Shown piece by piece: positions 26,351 through 36,231 of a stretch of DNA of 64,000 nucleotides. Both the position numbers and the translations under genes were made by a program. Origin of the DNA: Flagellimonas sp. S3867 (GTDB taxonomy: Bacteria; Bacteroidota; Bacteroidia; Flavobacteriales; Flavobacteriaceae). The notes below the pieces were generated by a model. That model was not told the origin of the DNA. It searched no databases and saw nothing but the letters and a program-made list of their open reading frames with translations. Where the stretch lies: assembly GCF_014698935.1 (NCBI RefSeq), contig NZ_JACVMN010000002.1, positions 124,001-188,000 of the forward strand. Reading direction: 5' to 3'. The first letter of the stretch is position 1. Each line of letters opens with the position of its first letter.

Positions 26351-28510
26351 TTACAAATTTTTCTTAACGAAGTCGGTCATTTTAGTAAACAAATGGAGCC
26401 TGGTGTTTCCACCATAAATTCCATGGTTTTTATCGGGGTAAATTGCCCAATCAAATGACTTGTTCGCCTGAACGAGAGCTTCTATCATTCGCATGGAGTT
26501 CTGCACATGTACATTATCATCCCCGGAACCGTGGACCAACAAATATTTTCCTTTCAACAGTTCAGGATAATTAAATGGCGATTCGTTATCATACCCTTCT
26601 GGGTTTTCTTGCGGTGTACGCATAAAGCGCTCCGTGTAAATCGTATCATAAAAACGCCATGAGGTTACTGGTGCAACCGCAATGGCCATTTCAAAGATAT
26701 CATTCCCTTTTAAAAGGCAGTTTGTGCTCATATGACCTCCGTAGCTCCATCCCCAGATTCCTGTTCTGTCTTCGTCAATAAATGGAAGCTCACTCAGTTT
26801 CTTAGCTGCAGCGATCTGATCTTCGGTCTCATATTTGACCAAATTTAGGTAGGTCACTTTTTTAAAATCACGTCCTTTGTATCCCGTTCCACGACCATCT
26901 ACACATGCAATTATGTATCCTTCGGAGGCTAGCATTTGATGCCAATAATCATTGGCTCCAAACCATCTGTTTGCCACCTGCTGTGAACCTGGTCCACTGT
27001 ATTGAAACATTAAAAGCGGGTATTTTTTGTTTTCATCGAAATCCGCCGGTTTTACCATATACATATTCAAATCGTTGCCATTGATGGAAATCGTGGAAAA
27101 CTCTTTGGGACTCAATTCATATTCCTCCAATTTATTATCTAAAACAGCATTGTCCTTAATGCTTTTAAGCGTTTCCCCGTTTGAAGCCTTGTTCAAAGTA
27201 AACATATAAGGAGTTGTTGCACTGGAAAAAGTATTGATGAAATAAGAGTAATCCGTACTAAAGGCAGCGGAATTTGAACCTGTTTTTGAAGTCAACCTAT
27301 TCTTTTTCTTTCCATTGGTTCCGATGCTGTACACATCACGGTTTATAGATCCATTCTCTGTTGATTGATAAAAAATCTTTTTTGATTTTGAATCATATCC
27401 GTAGTAATCGGTTACCTCCCATTCACCCTGGGTAATCTGATTCTTTAACTTTCCATCCTTTCCATAAAGGTAAATATGATTGTACCCATCCATCTCACTG
27501 ACCCAAATAAAGCTATCATCTGCTAAAAAAGTCAGGTAATCGGTTACATCCACATAAGCAGCATCCTTTTCTTCCATAAGTAAAGAAACTGAGTTGTTGG
27601 TGGCATTAACCGAAAGTAACTTTAAATGATTTTGATGTCTGTTTAGGGTCTGTACACTCAAATGATCTGGATTGTTCCTCCATTTGATTCTTGGAATGTA
27701 ATAGGCATCTCCGAGACTTACATCCGACGTGCTTCCCGAAGCCATATCATACATATGCAAGGATACCTCTGCATTGACCTCCCCCGCCTTTGGATATTTA
27801 AATTCGTATTGGAATGGGTATAAGTTTTGCCCGAAAACGTCCATGGAAAAGTGGGGTACATCGGTCTCATCAAACCGCAGGAAGGCAATTTTGGTACCGT
27901 TACTGTTCCAATCAAACGCACGGACAAAGGCAAATTCTTCTTCGTACACCCAATCGGTCACTCCATTAATAATGGTTCCTTTACTACCATCTGTTGTGAT
28001 TTGTTTGGTGTTTCCTGAGTCGATATCGAAAATGTAGATGTTATTTTCCTTTACATAGGCCACTTGAGAACCGTCTGGAGACAACAAAGGTTCCTGAATT
28101 TTATCGTCAGAAACCTGGGTTACTTTTTTACTGGATACATCGTAGACATAATAGACACCCAGTCTTGAATGCCTAAAAATGGGTTCAATTTCGGTAGCCA
28201 ACAATATTTTGGATTCGTCCTTACTAAAAGTATATGAACTGAATAAAGGCACCTCATCGGAAGAAGACACAACAGTCTCCACTTTTTCCAATGTTGCGTA
28301 GTCATATTTATCCAAACTACTTGATCGTGGTGAACCATCAAAGTTTAGTACGGTATACTGCTTTCCATTTTTCATGGACCGCAGAACATCCATATATTCG
28401 GTTCTAAAAGTGCCGCCCCAAATATCTTCAAGGGTAATTTTTTTCTTTTGTGCTAAGGATAGGGTTAAAAATCCGAGGGTGAATAGGAACAGTAAGGCCT
28501 GTTTTCGCAT
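26351..28510 (-). CDS. S9 family peptidase, dipeptidyl peptidase IV-like
   Basis: 719 residues from the ATG at 28510, which begins a clean Sec signal (to LSLAQ, about 21). The N-terminal beta-propeller (DPPIV_N, about 50-450) precedes an alpha/beta-hydrolase with G-W-S-Y-G-G (nucleophile Ser), D-D-N-V-H (Asp) and N-H-G-I-Y (His). It removes N-terminal dipeptides, usually Xaa-Pro, in the periplasm. The downstream POT transporter would import the products. Confidence 0.94.
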   Translation of the reverse strand: MRKQALLFLFTLGFLTLSLAQKKKITLEDIWGGTFRTEYMDVLRSMKNGKQYTVLNFDGSPRSSSLDKYDYATLEKVETVVSSSDEVPLFSSYTFSKDESKILLATEIEPIFRHSRLGVYYVYDVSSKKVTQVSDDKIQEPLLSPDGSQVAYVKENNIYIFDIDSGNTKQITTDGSKGTIINGVTDWVYEEEFAFVRAFDWNSNGTKIAFLRFDETDVPHFSMDVFGQNLYPFQYEFKYPKAGEVNAEVSLHMYDMASGSTSDVSLGDAYYIPRIKWRNNPDHLSVQTLNRHQNHLKLLSVNATNNSVSLLMEEKDAAYVDVTDYLTFLADDSFIWVSEMDGYNHIYLYGKDGKLKNQITQGEWEVTDYYGYDSKSKKIFYQSTENGSINRDVYSIGTNGKKKNRLTSKTGSNSAAFSTDYSYFINTFSSATTPYMFTLNKASNGETLKSIKDNAVLDNKLEEYELSPKEFSTISINGNDLNMYMVKPADFDENKKYPLLMFQYSGPGSQQVANRWFGANDYWHQMLASEGYIIACVDGRGTGYKGRDFKKVTYLNLVKYETEDQIAAAKKLSELPFIDEDRTGIWGWSYGGHMSTNCLLKGNDIFEMAIAVAPVTSWRFYDTIYTERFMRTPQENPEGYDNESPFNYPELLKGKYLLVHGSGDDNVHVQNSMRMIEALVQANKSFDWAIYPDKNHGIYGGNTRLHLFTKMTDFVKKNL

Positions 28511-28639
28511 TGAAATTAAGAATTTATTAAAAACCGTCAAGTTTACTAATATTTATTCAAAAAATAAACTTTGTTTTTGCATTTGTGGCAAGAACCACGC
28601 CAAAATAGGACTCCCAAAAAAGCAAAATTCTATTATCCT

Positions 28640-28647
28640 TATATTTG
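28640..28647 (+). promoter_or_regulatory. -7 element (TATATTTG) before the HMG-CoA reductase gene
   Basis: TATATTTG matches TAnnTTTG and lies 19 bp before the ATG. A matching -33 TTTG is not seen at the expected place. Confidence 0.4.
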
Positions 28648-28666
28648 AATCCTTTAACCAAGCGAC

Positions 28667-29983
28667 ATGAACACTCCTGTTGAAGGATTTTCCAGACTTT
28701 CCAAAGCAGAAAAAATTGATTGGATAGCTTCCAACTTTACGAAGGATGCTGAACGGACAAAGCAATTGCTTCAACAATATTGGAATCCTGATAAAAAAGT
28801 CCAAAAAGTACATGATGAGTTTATAGAAAATACGGTTTCCAATTATTATCTGCCATTTGCCCTTGCCCCCAATTTTTTGATCAATGATAAGCTCTATGCC
28901 ATTCCCATGGTCATTGAAGAAAGTTCGGTGGTGGCAGCGGCAAGCAAAGCAGCTAAGTTCTGGCTAAACCGTGGTGGTTTTAAGACAGCGGTAATTGGAA
29001 CTGAAAAGGTAGGGCAGGTCCATTTTATTTTTAAGGGTGATTCGAACAAGCTACAAGGGTTTTTTGATGAAATCAAACCAGATTTTTTCAAAAACACCAA
29101 GTCCATTACGCAAAGTATGGAGAAAAGAGGTGGTGGAATCAAGGAAATCCTTTTAAGGAATATGTCCGACAAAGTTGAAGGGTATCATCAACTGCACTGC
29201 ACTTTTGAGACCAAAGACGCCATGGGCGCAAACTTTATCAACTCTTGTTTGGAACAATTTGCTAGTACATTGAAGGTAAGGGCAAGTGCTTATGAATCTT
29301 TTACCACGGAGGAGCAGGATATTGAAGTGGTAATGAGCATCCTTTCCAATTATGTGCCCAATTGTTTGGTCAGGGCCGAAGTTAGTTGCGCTGTCGATGC
29401 TTTAACCGAGGATGGCATTTCCGCCAAGGAGTTTGCCGAAAAAATTATTCAGGCCATAGCTATTGCCAAGGCCGAACCTTATCGTGCCGTGACCCATAAC
29501 AAAGGTATTATGAACGGTGTTGATGCAGTTATTTTAGCTACAGGAAACGATTTTAGGGCCATTGAAGCAGGAATTCATGCCTATGCTTCCAAAGATGGTC
29601 CCTATTCCAGTTTGACCCATGCTACGGTCGAAGGCGATGTTTTTAAATTTTGGATTGAGATTCCCTTGGCCTTGGGTACCGTAGGTGGACTAACTTCACT
29701 GCATCCCCTGGTAAAATTGGCTCTGGAAATTCTTCAAAATCCCTCAGCCGAAGAATTGATGCAAATTGTCGCTGTTGCCGGGTTGGCCCAAAATTTTGCA
29801 GCCGTACGCTCATTGGTCACCACGGGAATCCAAAAGGGACATATGAAAATGCATTTGTTGAACCTGCTGAATCAAATGGGTGCCACTGAAAATGAAAAAC
29901 AACAATTGGTACAATATTTTAAAACCAATACTGTGACCAATGCATCGGTCAAAGAGGCTTTGGAAAAGATTCAATCGGAATAA
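28667..29983 (+). CDS. hydroxymethylglutaryl-CoA reductase, class II
   Basis: 438 residues without membrane helices, the bacterial class II form. Seen are the ENTVSNYYLPFALAPNF block with the catalytic Glu, the NKGIMNGVDAV block with the catalytic Lys, the Asp in LATGNDFRA, and GHMKMHL with the C-terminal His. Although this class is often annotated 'degradative', in Flavobacteriia it is expected to make mevalonate for isoprenoids. Its TAA overlaps the ATG of the next gene by one base (TAATG), pointing to coupled translation with the GHMP kinase. Confidence 0.93.
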   Translation: MNTPVEGFSRLSKAEKIDWIASNFTKDAERTKQLLQQYWNPDKKVQKVHDEFIENTVSNYYLPFALAPNFLINDKLYAIPMVIEESSVVAAASKAAKFWLNRGGFKTAVIGTEKVGQVHFIFKGDSNKLQGFFDEIKPDFFKNTKSITQSMEKRGGGIKEILLRNMSDKVEGYHQLHCTFETKDAMGANFINSCLEQFASTLKVRASAYESFTTEEQDIEVVMSILSNYVPNCLVRAEVSCAVDALTEDGISAKEFAEKIIQAIAIAKAEPYRAVTHNKGIMNGVDAVILATGNDFRAIEAGIHAYASKDGPYSSLTHATVEGDVFKFWIEIPLALGTVGGLTSLHPLVKLALEILQNPSAEELMQIVAVAGLAQNFAAVRSLVTTGIQKGHMKMHLLNLLNQMGATENEKQQLVQYFKTNTVTNASVKEALEKIQSE

Positions 29984-30897
29984 TGCAGAAAACATTCTAC
30001 AGCAACGGTAAATTGTTGCTCTCTGGGGAGTATGCCATTTTAGATGGGGCTGTTGGACTTGCGGTTCCTACCAAGTATGGTCAAACTCTTCAAGTAACCG
30101 AAACATCTTCAGGAGTTTTGGAATGGGAAAGCTTCGATGAAAATGGTTCAGTTTGGTTTGAATGCACTTTAGGATTGGAAAATTTGGAAGAGATTTCCAC
30201 TTCCGATAAATCCATATCAATAACCTTAATTCAGTTACTTAACGAAGCTAAGGCACAAAATTCATCTTTTCTGGACAACGGTTCCGGAATCAAAGTAGAA
30301 ACTAAACTCAGTTTTCCACGAGTTTGGGGACTCGGCACTTCATCAACCTTAATAAACAATATTGCGCAATGGGCGCAAGTTGACGCTTACCGACTTTTAC
30401 AGAAGGCTTTCGGTGGCAGTGGCTATGATATTGCCTGCGCAAAACACAATGTTCCTGTTCTTTATCAATTGATTGATGGTATACCAAAAGTGGATGAAAT
30501 TCCTTTTGACCCTCCATATAAAGACTCCTTATACTTTGTATACCTAAACCAAAAGCAGAGCAGTAAGGAAGCTATTTCAAACTACCGTAATCAAAGTTTT
30601 GATAAAGATTTGTTACTGTCGAATATTTCAACGCTCACAAAAAGCATGGTGGAAGCTGAATCTTTACATGTGCTTGAATCTTTAATGATTGAACATGAGG
30701 CAACCTTATCCAAAGTGTTGGGATTGGTCCCAATAAAAGTCCAGCTTTTTTCCGATTACCCAGGAGCAATAAAAAGTCTTGGCGCCTGGGGCGGGGATTT
30801 TATATTGGCTACTGGCGATGAAAAAGAAATGGATTATTTCAAATCCAAAGGATACCATACCATTATTTCATATACCGAAATGGTGATTGCCCAATAA
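29983..30897 (+). CDS. GYDIA family GHMP kinase
   Basis: 304 residues of the GHMP kinase fold. N-terminal substrate motif in LLSGEYAILDGAVGLAVP, the ATP-binding loop in W-G-L-G-T-S-S-T near 110, and the diagnostic G-S-G-Y-D-I-A near 145. Coupling with HMG-CoA reductase strongly suggests a mevalonate-pathway step (mevalonate or phosphomevalonate kinase), but the exact substrate cannot be fixed from sequence. Confidence 0.9.
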   Translation: MQKTFYSNGKLLLSGEYAILDGAVGLAVPTKYGQTLQVTETSSGVLEWESFDENGSVWFECTLGLENLEEISTSDKSISITLIQLLNEAKAQNSSFLDNGSGIKVETKLSFPRVWGLGTSSTLINNIAQWAQVDAYRLLQKAFGGSGYDIACAKHNVPVLYQLIDGIPKVDEIPFDPPYKDSLYFVYLNQKQSSKEAISNYRNQSFDKDLLLSNISTLTKSMVEAESLHVLESLMIEHEATLSKVLGLVPIKVQLFSDYPGAIKSLGAWGGDFILATGDEKEMDYFKSKGYHTIISYTEMVIAQ

Positions 30898-30944
30898 AAC
30901 ACGCCTATTTAATGCGTATCTTTTTTCTTCACTAAAAGGAAAAT

Positions 30945-31820
30945 ATGCACATAAACTTTCTTTCTTTAATCCTTTTTATGCCTTGCCTGTTAATTGGTCA
31001 AGCTGATAGTTGGAAAGAGCAATGTCTTACCAATAATTCTGCTGATGATCGCTATGCCTCCTACTCGCCTGATGGAAATTCGATTGTTTTTGAATCGGAC
31101 CGAGATGGGAATTGGGAGATTTATCTAATTGATGGTGAAGGGGAAAATATAAGACGATTGACAAACAACCCAGCAGATGATAGACGACCGACTTGGCATC
31201 CAAACGGCAAAAAATTGTTGTTCGAGTCAAACCGAAGCGGAACCAATCAGCTTTACACACTTAAGTTGGGTTCTGGAACAGCACAAAAACTCAAAAATCT
31301 GGGCACAGCCGGCGAACCTATCTTTGCCGAATTTTCACCAAATGGAAAAAATATAGCAGTTAGCATTCAAGAAGCTGAACAGCAAGGTAGTTTGGCTTTA
31401 TTGAACAAAAAAGGCAAGCTGCGCAGAAAGTTGGTTCACAATGATTATCGAAATTTCTATCCCAAATGGTCCAAGGATGGGGTCGAAATCCTGTTTTTTT
31501 CAAGAAAAGACACCGAAAATAACGATGACGAAATTTACCGTCTAAACATTAGAACTGGAACCGAAAAAAGATTGACCCAATGGCCCAAGCATAATTTTTG
31601 CCCCTCCTGGTCTGGAGATGGCACTCGAATAGCTTATGTGACATCCATGGAAGGCTCCCGACCTGAAATCTATATCATGGATGCCGATGGAACCAATAAG
31701 CAGCGGATTACCCATAATAAAAATGGTGAAACGCTTCCCAATTGGCATCCTGCCGAAAACAAAATTTTGATTACCGCGTACCGAAATGGAAATTATGAAA
31801 TTTGTGTTTTGACGCAATAG
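30945..31820 (+). CDS. secreted TolB-like beta-propeller (PD40) protein
   Basis: 291 residues, signal peptide 1-20 (CLLIGQA), then about six WD40-like PD40 repeats of the form YSPDGNSIVFESDRDGNWEIY. It resembles the TolB propeller without its N-terminal domain and probably acts as a periplasmic binding or scaffold protein. It lies 47 bp after the GHMP kinase gene and ends at a terminator. No function can be assigned. Confidence 0.82.
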   Translation: MHINFLSLILFMPCLLIGQADSWKEQCLTNNSADDRYASYSPDGNSIVFESDRDGNWEIYLIDGEGENIRRLTNNPADDRRPTWHPNGKKLLFESNRSGTNQLYTLKLGSGTAQKLKNLGTAGEPIFAEFSPNGKNIAVSIQEAEQQGSLALLNKKGKLRRKLVHNDYRNFYPKWSKDGVEILFFSRKDTENNDDEIYRLNIRTGTEKRLTQWPKHNFCPSWSGDGTRIAYVTSMEGSRPEIYIMDADGTNKQRITHNKNGETLPNWHPAENKILITAYRNGNYEICVLTQ

Positions 31821-31865
31821 GATTCAATGTATACATTGGACCATTGAATTGAATTCCCGAAAACA

Positions 31866-31897
31866 AAAAAAGCCACTCTTAAGAGTGGCTTTTTTTT
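31866..31897. terminator. bidirectional terminator (perfect palindrome)
   Basis: A 32-bp perfect palindrome: seven A, GCCACTCTT, AAGAGTGGC, seven T, between convergent genes (PD40 protein and PpiD-like isomerase). Confidence 0.92.
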
Positions 31898-31913
31898 ACT
31901 GTTCTTTTGCTTC

Positions 31914-34043
31914 TTAATAAAAAGTAGCTCTTTTATCTTCAATCTCAGCACCTTCTTTTAGCGCATTGTAAACTGCATTGTTTACACGGCTGGCTGCATT
32001 TGTTTTTAACGTATTGGCGTAAGTGCTAAAATTGTCCACGCTAGGAGCATCTTCCTTTTTGGTGACCTTCAGGATAAATACTCCCGTTTCACCTTCAACA
32101 AGTGTAGACGTTGCATCTGGAGCCAAGGTAAATGCGGTCCCAACCACCAAAGGTTCACGACCTGCTCCAGGAATGGTCGGAGATTTTAAGGTCAATGCTG
32201 AAGCGTTGGAAAGGTTAACGTTATTGTCCTTAGCAACGGCATCCAAAGTTTTTCCTTGGTTTGCATTTATTATCTGCTCTGCTTTACGTTCTTTTCTGAT
32301 TCTTGGTAACGCAGTAGCCGAGGCATCTTCTGTAGACATCAATCCTTCTTTATATTTTTTGGTAAGCTGCACTACGGCATATCCATTGTTGATGTTGAAT
32401 CTTTTGATGTCACCCACCTTAGTATCGTCATTAAAGGCCCATTGTACAACTCCTCTTTGTGCTGACAAGCCTGGAAGGTTCTCGTCCATCTCTTTGATTT
32501 TGTTCACAGGTCTAACCGTATAGGTGCTTTCTCTGGCAATATCACCAAAAGCTTCAGGTGCTGCATCTATGGATGCCATTTCAAACTTGGTGGCATCGGT
32601 AAACAAGGTATTGATGGTCTCTTCTGAGGGTTCTATCTCTCTTGAAAGTGTTGCTACCTGCACTAAGTCTTGCTTATCATCTATTTTGATGATATGGAAG
32701 CCGAAAGGGGTCTCCACCATACCAATCTCGTCCAAATCATGAGAAAATAGATAATTTCTGTATGCTTCGGCCAACCCTAGATTGGATTCTTGAAAGTATC
32801 CGATATCTCCGGAGCGTTGCGCAGCAGTTGGGTCGTCTGAATTTTCTCTTGCCAAGGTCGCAAAATTGGCATCGGCCTTTCTTGCTTCAATTAGCATCTT
32901 TTTCGCCTCTTCTTCTGCTTCTTCTTTTGTTCTTGTGATGTTCGCTGCAGCTCTTTCGGAACCGGCATATGCAAAAAGAATATGGCTTGACTTGACGGAA
33001 CCTTCGGGTTTTACATCCATTATTTTGGAAACCTTAAAGAATCCACCATCGCGGTATGGTCCGTGGATTTCTCCAGCGTCCAATGTCATTAAGGTGTCCG
33101 CAACAACAATTGGCAGTTCGTTTTTGGATTTGTAAATAGTGTCGAACTTGCTATCGGAGTTTCTATCCAAAAAGGCAGCCATGTCTTGTGTATTCCTGAA
33201 ACCGGGAATAGTGTCATTGGCATCTCTTTCTTCAGAATACTCAATAGAATCTTCTAGCAATGCGGTAATGGCATCTTCAACAGCTGTCTCATCATCACCT
33301 GAGGCTTTCTCTTCAAAAAACACAAAACGAATATCACGCGCCTTGTCTTGTTTAAAATCGTCTTTGTGCTGACTAATATAAGCTTGTATATCATCTTTGG
33401 AAACCTGAATTGTACTATCGGCAATAGTGGTATAAGGTACACGCACGTATTGGATATCTACTTTTTCGTTGGCCATATTGTAATCGAACTCCCCTTCTGA
33501 GAGTGTTGCTCCGACACCACCTTTGATCAGGTTAAAATACATACGTTCTTTTGCTAATTGAATGATGCGTTGTTCATCTTGCAACCAAGCATCATATCGT
33601 AATGGGTCATTGGCCTTCCAATCTGCAATGGCACTTCTAAAAACTTCTTCGTTGAAGATTCCGTTTTCATCCAAAAAATCAGGAATTTGTGCATATCCTG
33701 AAGTTTTAACATACTCTATAATTTGGTCGCTTTCCACATCAATCCCCAAATCTTCGAATTGTTGCTCCAAAATGGCTTTTCTCAATTCTTGATCGTATAC
33801 GGTATTCACCAATTGGGTAGAGGAAATGCTGGGGCCAAATCTTCTTGAGGCATTTTCTACTTCTCTTCTAAAATCGTCAATGGAAACACTTTCCCCATTT
33901 ACTTCAACTACAGATGAGCCTACTTTTGCACCACCAAGGTCGTTGCTGGTGAAGACTCCAGATATTACAAATGCGAACAATGCCATACCAATGATCAAAA
34001 TCAGTACAGTTGTTCGTTTTCTAATATTCTCTAATATTGCCAT
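31914..34043 (-). CDS. PpiD-like periplasmic peptidyl-prolyl isomerase
   Basis: 709 residues from the ATG at 34043. One N-terminal membrane helix (about 11-31), a SurA-type chaperone domain (about 40-230), and a parvulin/PPIC domain (about 340-460: SSHILFAYAG, then FATLARENSDDPTAAQRSGD and GYFQ). It helps fold exported proteins while anchored in the inner membrane. A start 18 codons upstream is in frame but would add a charged stretch before the anchor. It ends the envelope operon running from coaX. Confidence 0.92.
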   Translation of the reverse strand: MAILENIRKRTTVLILIIGMALFAFVISGVFTSNDLGGAKVGSSVVEVNGESVSIDDFRREVENASRRFGPSISSTQLVNTVYDQELRKAILEQQFEDLGIDVESDQIIEYVKTSGYAQIPDFLDENGIFNEEVFRSAIADWKANDPLRYDAWLQDEQRIIQLAKERMYFNLIKGGVGATLSEGEFDYNMANEKVDIQYVRVPYTTIADSTIQVSKDDIQAYISQHKDDFKQDKARDIRFVFFEEKASGDDETAVEDAITALLEDSIEYSEERDANDTIPGFRNTQDMAAFLDRNSDSKFDTIYKSKNELPIVVADTLMTLDAGEIHGPYRDGGFFKVSKIMDVKPEGSVKSSHILFAYAGSERAAANITRTKEEAEEEAKKMLIEARKADANFATLARENSDDPTAAQRSGDIGYFQESNLGLAEAYRNYLFSHDLDEIGMVETPFGFHIIKIDDKQDLVQVATLSREIEPSEETINTLFTDATKFEMASIDAAPEAFGDIARESTYTVRPVNKIKEMDENLPGLSAQRGVVQWAFNDDTKVGDIKRFNINNGYAVVQLTKKYKEGLMSTEDASATALPRIRKERKAEQIINANQGKTLDAVAKDNNVNLSNASALTLKSPTIPGAGREPLVVGTAFTLAPDATSTLVEGETGVFILKVTKKEDAPSVDNFSTYANTLKTNAASRVNNAVYNALKEGAEIEDKRATFY

Positions 34044-34127
34044 TTTACTGCTTGTTTTCTTTATTTTCAGTGGGCGAAAATACCATTTTCTTTTCAAATA
34101 GGAAAGTACTACGAAGTACGGAAACTG

Positions 34128-35417
34128 TTAATCTTCAGGATGAACGTGCACATTGACCAGGTCGATTTTGGTGTTGGACACTTCAAGAATGCGGAATGTA
34201 AAATTTTCAGTCTTTATTTCTGAATCCAATTCTGGAATCTCTTCGGTTTCACTCATGATCAATCCCCCCAAGGTTTCGTATTCTTCACTTTCCGGAAGTT
34301 CCAACTTGTAATGCTCATTAATGTAATCGACTTCCAATCGGGCCGAGAATTTGTAAACGTTCTCACTCAACTGTTCTTCATGAAGGTCTGTAGAGTCGTG
34401 CTCGTCCTCTATTTCGCCAAACAATTCTTCTACTATATCTTCCACGGTCAAAATACCAGATGTTCCTCCATATTCATCCAGTACCACCGCCATACTCTTC
34501 CTTTTTTTGGTCAGTACATTTAGGATATCTTGCACCAACATGGTCTCTGGGACAAATTCCACCGGAAGAAGTATGCTTTTTATGGTCTTTGGCTTTTTGA
34601 ACAGCTCGTAGGAGTGTACATACCCAATAATCTCATCAATACTTTCTTTATATACCAATATTTTGGAGTAACCGGTCTCTGAAAATAGTTTGGCCAGGTT
34701 CTTAGGGGTCTCATCGATTTCCACAGCCATGATCTCGGTACGCGGCACCATAACCTCCCGGGCTTTCACAGTTGAAAACTCCAGTGCATTTTGGAAAATT
34801 TGAATCTCGGAATCCACCTCATCTTCCTCTTCAACAGCTTCCATTTGTTCTGTGATATAATCGCCCAATTCCAGTTTTGTAAAGGCCAGTTGTACTTGAT
34901 CGCCCTCGGTTTTAAAAAATACCCGGAGAATGAAGTCAGAAACCTTGATTACAATCCATGAGAAAAACCAAAATAGTAAATAAAAAAAATAGGCAGGAAT
35001 GGCAAATACCTTAAGCAGGGTGTTGGAGTAAATTTGAAACAGAACTTTAGGCAAAAACTCTGCTGTAACCAAAATGATCAAGGTTGAGATCATGGTTTGG
35101 GAAAGCATGCTGAAATCTGTCAACATTGAGTTTAAAAACTCAGATGTAGTAGGGAGCAATTGTTGAAACCACTCCATAAGCATATCGCCCATGAACAGTC
35201 CGTAAATCACCAAGGCAATATTGTTACCAATAAGCATGGTGGCGATAAACTTTGAGGGTTTTTGCGTGAGCCAAGTCAGTACCTTGGCAAAAAAACCTTC
35301 CTGTTTTTTCTCGATTTCAATATGAATACGGTTGGCCGATACAAAAGCTATTTCCATTCCTGAAAAGAATGCTGAAAATACGAGAGACAGTATTATAATG
35401 ATTACCGATGTGCTCAA
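34128..35417 (-). CDS. CNNM/CBS domain protein (hemolysin/CorC family)
   Basis: 429 residues, TTG start. N-terminal CNNM (DUF21) membrane domain with about four helices (1-190, including FFSGMEIAFVSANR), two CBS domains (about 205-325, VMVPRTEIMAV and YGGTSGILTVEDIVEE) and a C-terminal CorC/HlyC domain (about 345-425). The family is linked to Mg2+/cation export; GldE of gliding motility is a related member, but no gldD is beside it here. It lies 8 bp after the small membrane gene. Confidence 0.9.
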   Translation of the reverse strand: MSTSVIIIILSLVFSAFFSGMEIAFVSANRIHIEIEKKQEGFFAKVLTWLTQKPSKFIATMLIGNNIALVIYGLFMGDMLMEWFQQLLPTTSEFLNSMLTDFSMLSQTMISTLIILVTAEFLPKVLFQIYSNTLLKVFAIPAYFFYLLFWFFSWIVIKVSDFILRVFFKTEGDQVQLAFTKLELGDYITEQMEAVEEEDEVDSEIQIFQNALEFSTVKAREVMVPRTEIMAVEIDETPKNLAKLFSETGYSKILVYKESIDEIIGYVHSYELFKKPKTIKSILLPVEFVPETMLVQDILNVLTKKRKSMAVVLDEYGGTSGILTVEDIVEELFGEIEDEHDSTDLHEEQLSENVYKFSARLEVDYINEHYKLELPESEEYETLGGLIMSETEEIPELDSEIKTENFTFRILEVSNTKIDLVNVHVHPED

Positions 35418-35425
35418 CGGTTGGT

Positions 35426-35626
35426 CTATTGGTTATCTTTTTTTCGTTGTTCGAATCGTTTCCGATATTTTCTCCTGAAAAGGAACATGGCTATGGAAAC
35501 CACAGCAAAAAATATGAAAATATAGGTTTCTTTGGGTTCTACACTCCAAAGTTCGGCAACTTTATATATAGAAATGGCAGCTACGGCCAGATACAAGTAT
35601 TCGGTATATTTTAAAATCTTAATCAT
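35426..35626 (-). CDS. small membrane protein, conserved in Flavobacteriia
   Basis: 66 residues with two helices (about 9-28 and 34-51) and a strongly basic C-terminus (RRKYRKRFEQRKKDNQ). Its start overlaps lptC by 8 bp and its stop is 8 bp before the CNNM gene, so it is clearly part of the operon. Function unknown. Confidence 0.82.
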   Translation of the reverse strand: MIKILKYTEYLYLAVAAISIYKVAELWSVEPKETYIFIFFAVVSIAMFLFRRKYRKRFEQRKKDNQ

Positions 35627-36230
35627 CCAGTTCTTTTTCTTTTATTGTCATTAAACCGTAAGTCTTGTGAGCCTTAAAATAGGTACGGTCCCTATTGAAA
35701 TCCATTCCTTCCCCATCCATAACGGAACCATCTTCTGGGTTGGTAAATGTGAAGGCCTCCTCGGTAAAAATCCAATTGTTGGTTCGATCAAAGAACAACT
35801 GTGGAGTTTCCAATTTCGTCCCATCATGACTTTCTATGACCACATTGCCCTGCAAATCTATTAAATTGGTCTGTGAATAGACTATTCCGTAATCCGCGGT
35901 GATAACACTTTTTTGATTCTTGTCATCGAAAAAATCGACTTTCAACCCATCTGGAAATGTACGGTATTTGAAACTCTGGTTATCGTAATCTTCGGTAATG
36001 GGACTGGTAAGAATGGCTATGACCTTGGTGCTATCTGCATCCTCAGAACTCAATTCTTTGGGAGTCTCGGTGTAGGTAAGGGTAAAATTTTGTGCCACAC
36101 CTTGCGGAAAAATGGGTTTGACTGCCTCTTCTCCGACCCGCTGATAGTTGTCCGTACAGGACATAAAAAGGATTGCCACGGCGATGACCGTGGCAAAACT
36201 CATTAAATTATTTTTTGATGTCTGTTTCAC
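35619..36230 (-). CDS. lptC: LPS export protein LptC
   Basis: 203 residues, GTG start. N-terminal lipoprotein-like signal with LFMSC (C25), then the beta-jellyroll of LptC (DYDNQSFKYRTFPDGLKVDFFDDK, YGIVYSQTNLIDLQGNVVIES). It takes LPS from LptBFG and passes it to LptA at the periplasmic face. Unlike E. coli LptC, which keeps a membrane helix, this one looks lipid-anchored, as is usual in Bacteroidota. It starts 1 bp after the TPR gene stop. Confidence 0.9.
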   Translation of the reverse strand: MKQTSKNNLMSFATVIAVAILFMSCTDNYQRVGEEAVKPIFPQGVAQNFTLTYTETPKELSSEDADSTKVIAILTSPITEDYDNQSFKYRTFPDGLKVDFFDDKNQKSVITADYGIVYSQTNLIDLQGNVVIESHDGTKLETPQLFFDRTNNWIFTEEAFTFTNPEDGSVMDGEGMDFNRDRTYFKAHKTYGLMTIKEKELDD

Positions 36231-36231
36231 G

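Noticed and set aside
31027..31817. Antisense ORFs within the PD40 gene and similar long opposite-frame ORFs elsewhere (for example 32023-33372, 43319-43885, 46409-47028)
   Set aside because: They lie wholly inside strong coding genes, have no domain or signal logic, and follow from codon bias of the sense strand.
34128..35417. Naming the CNNM protein GldE
   Set aside because: Domain order fits, but gldD and other gliding genes are not adjacent.
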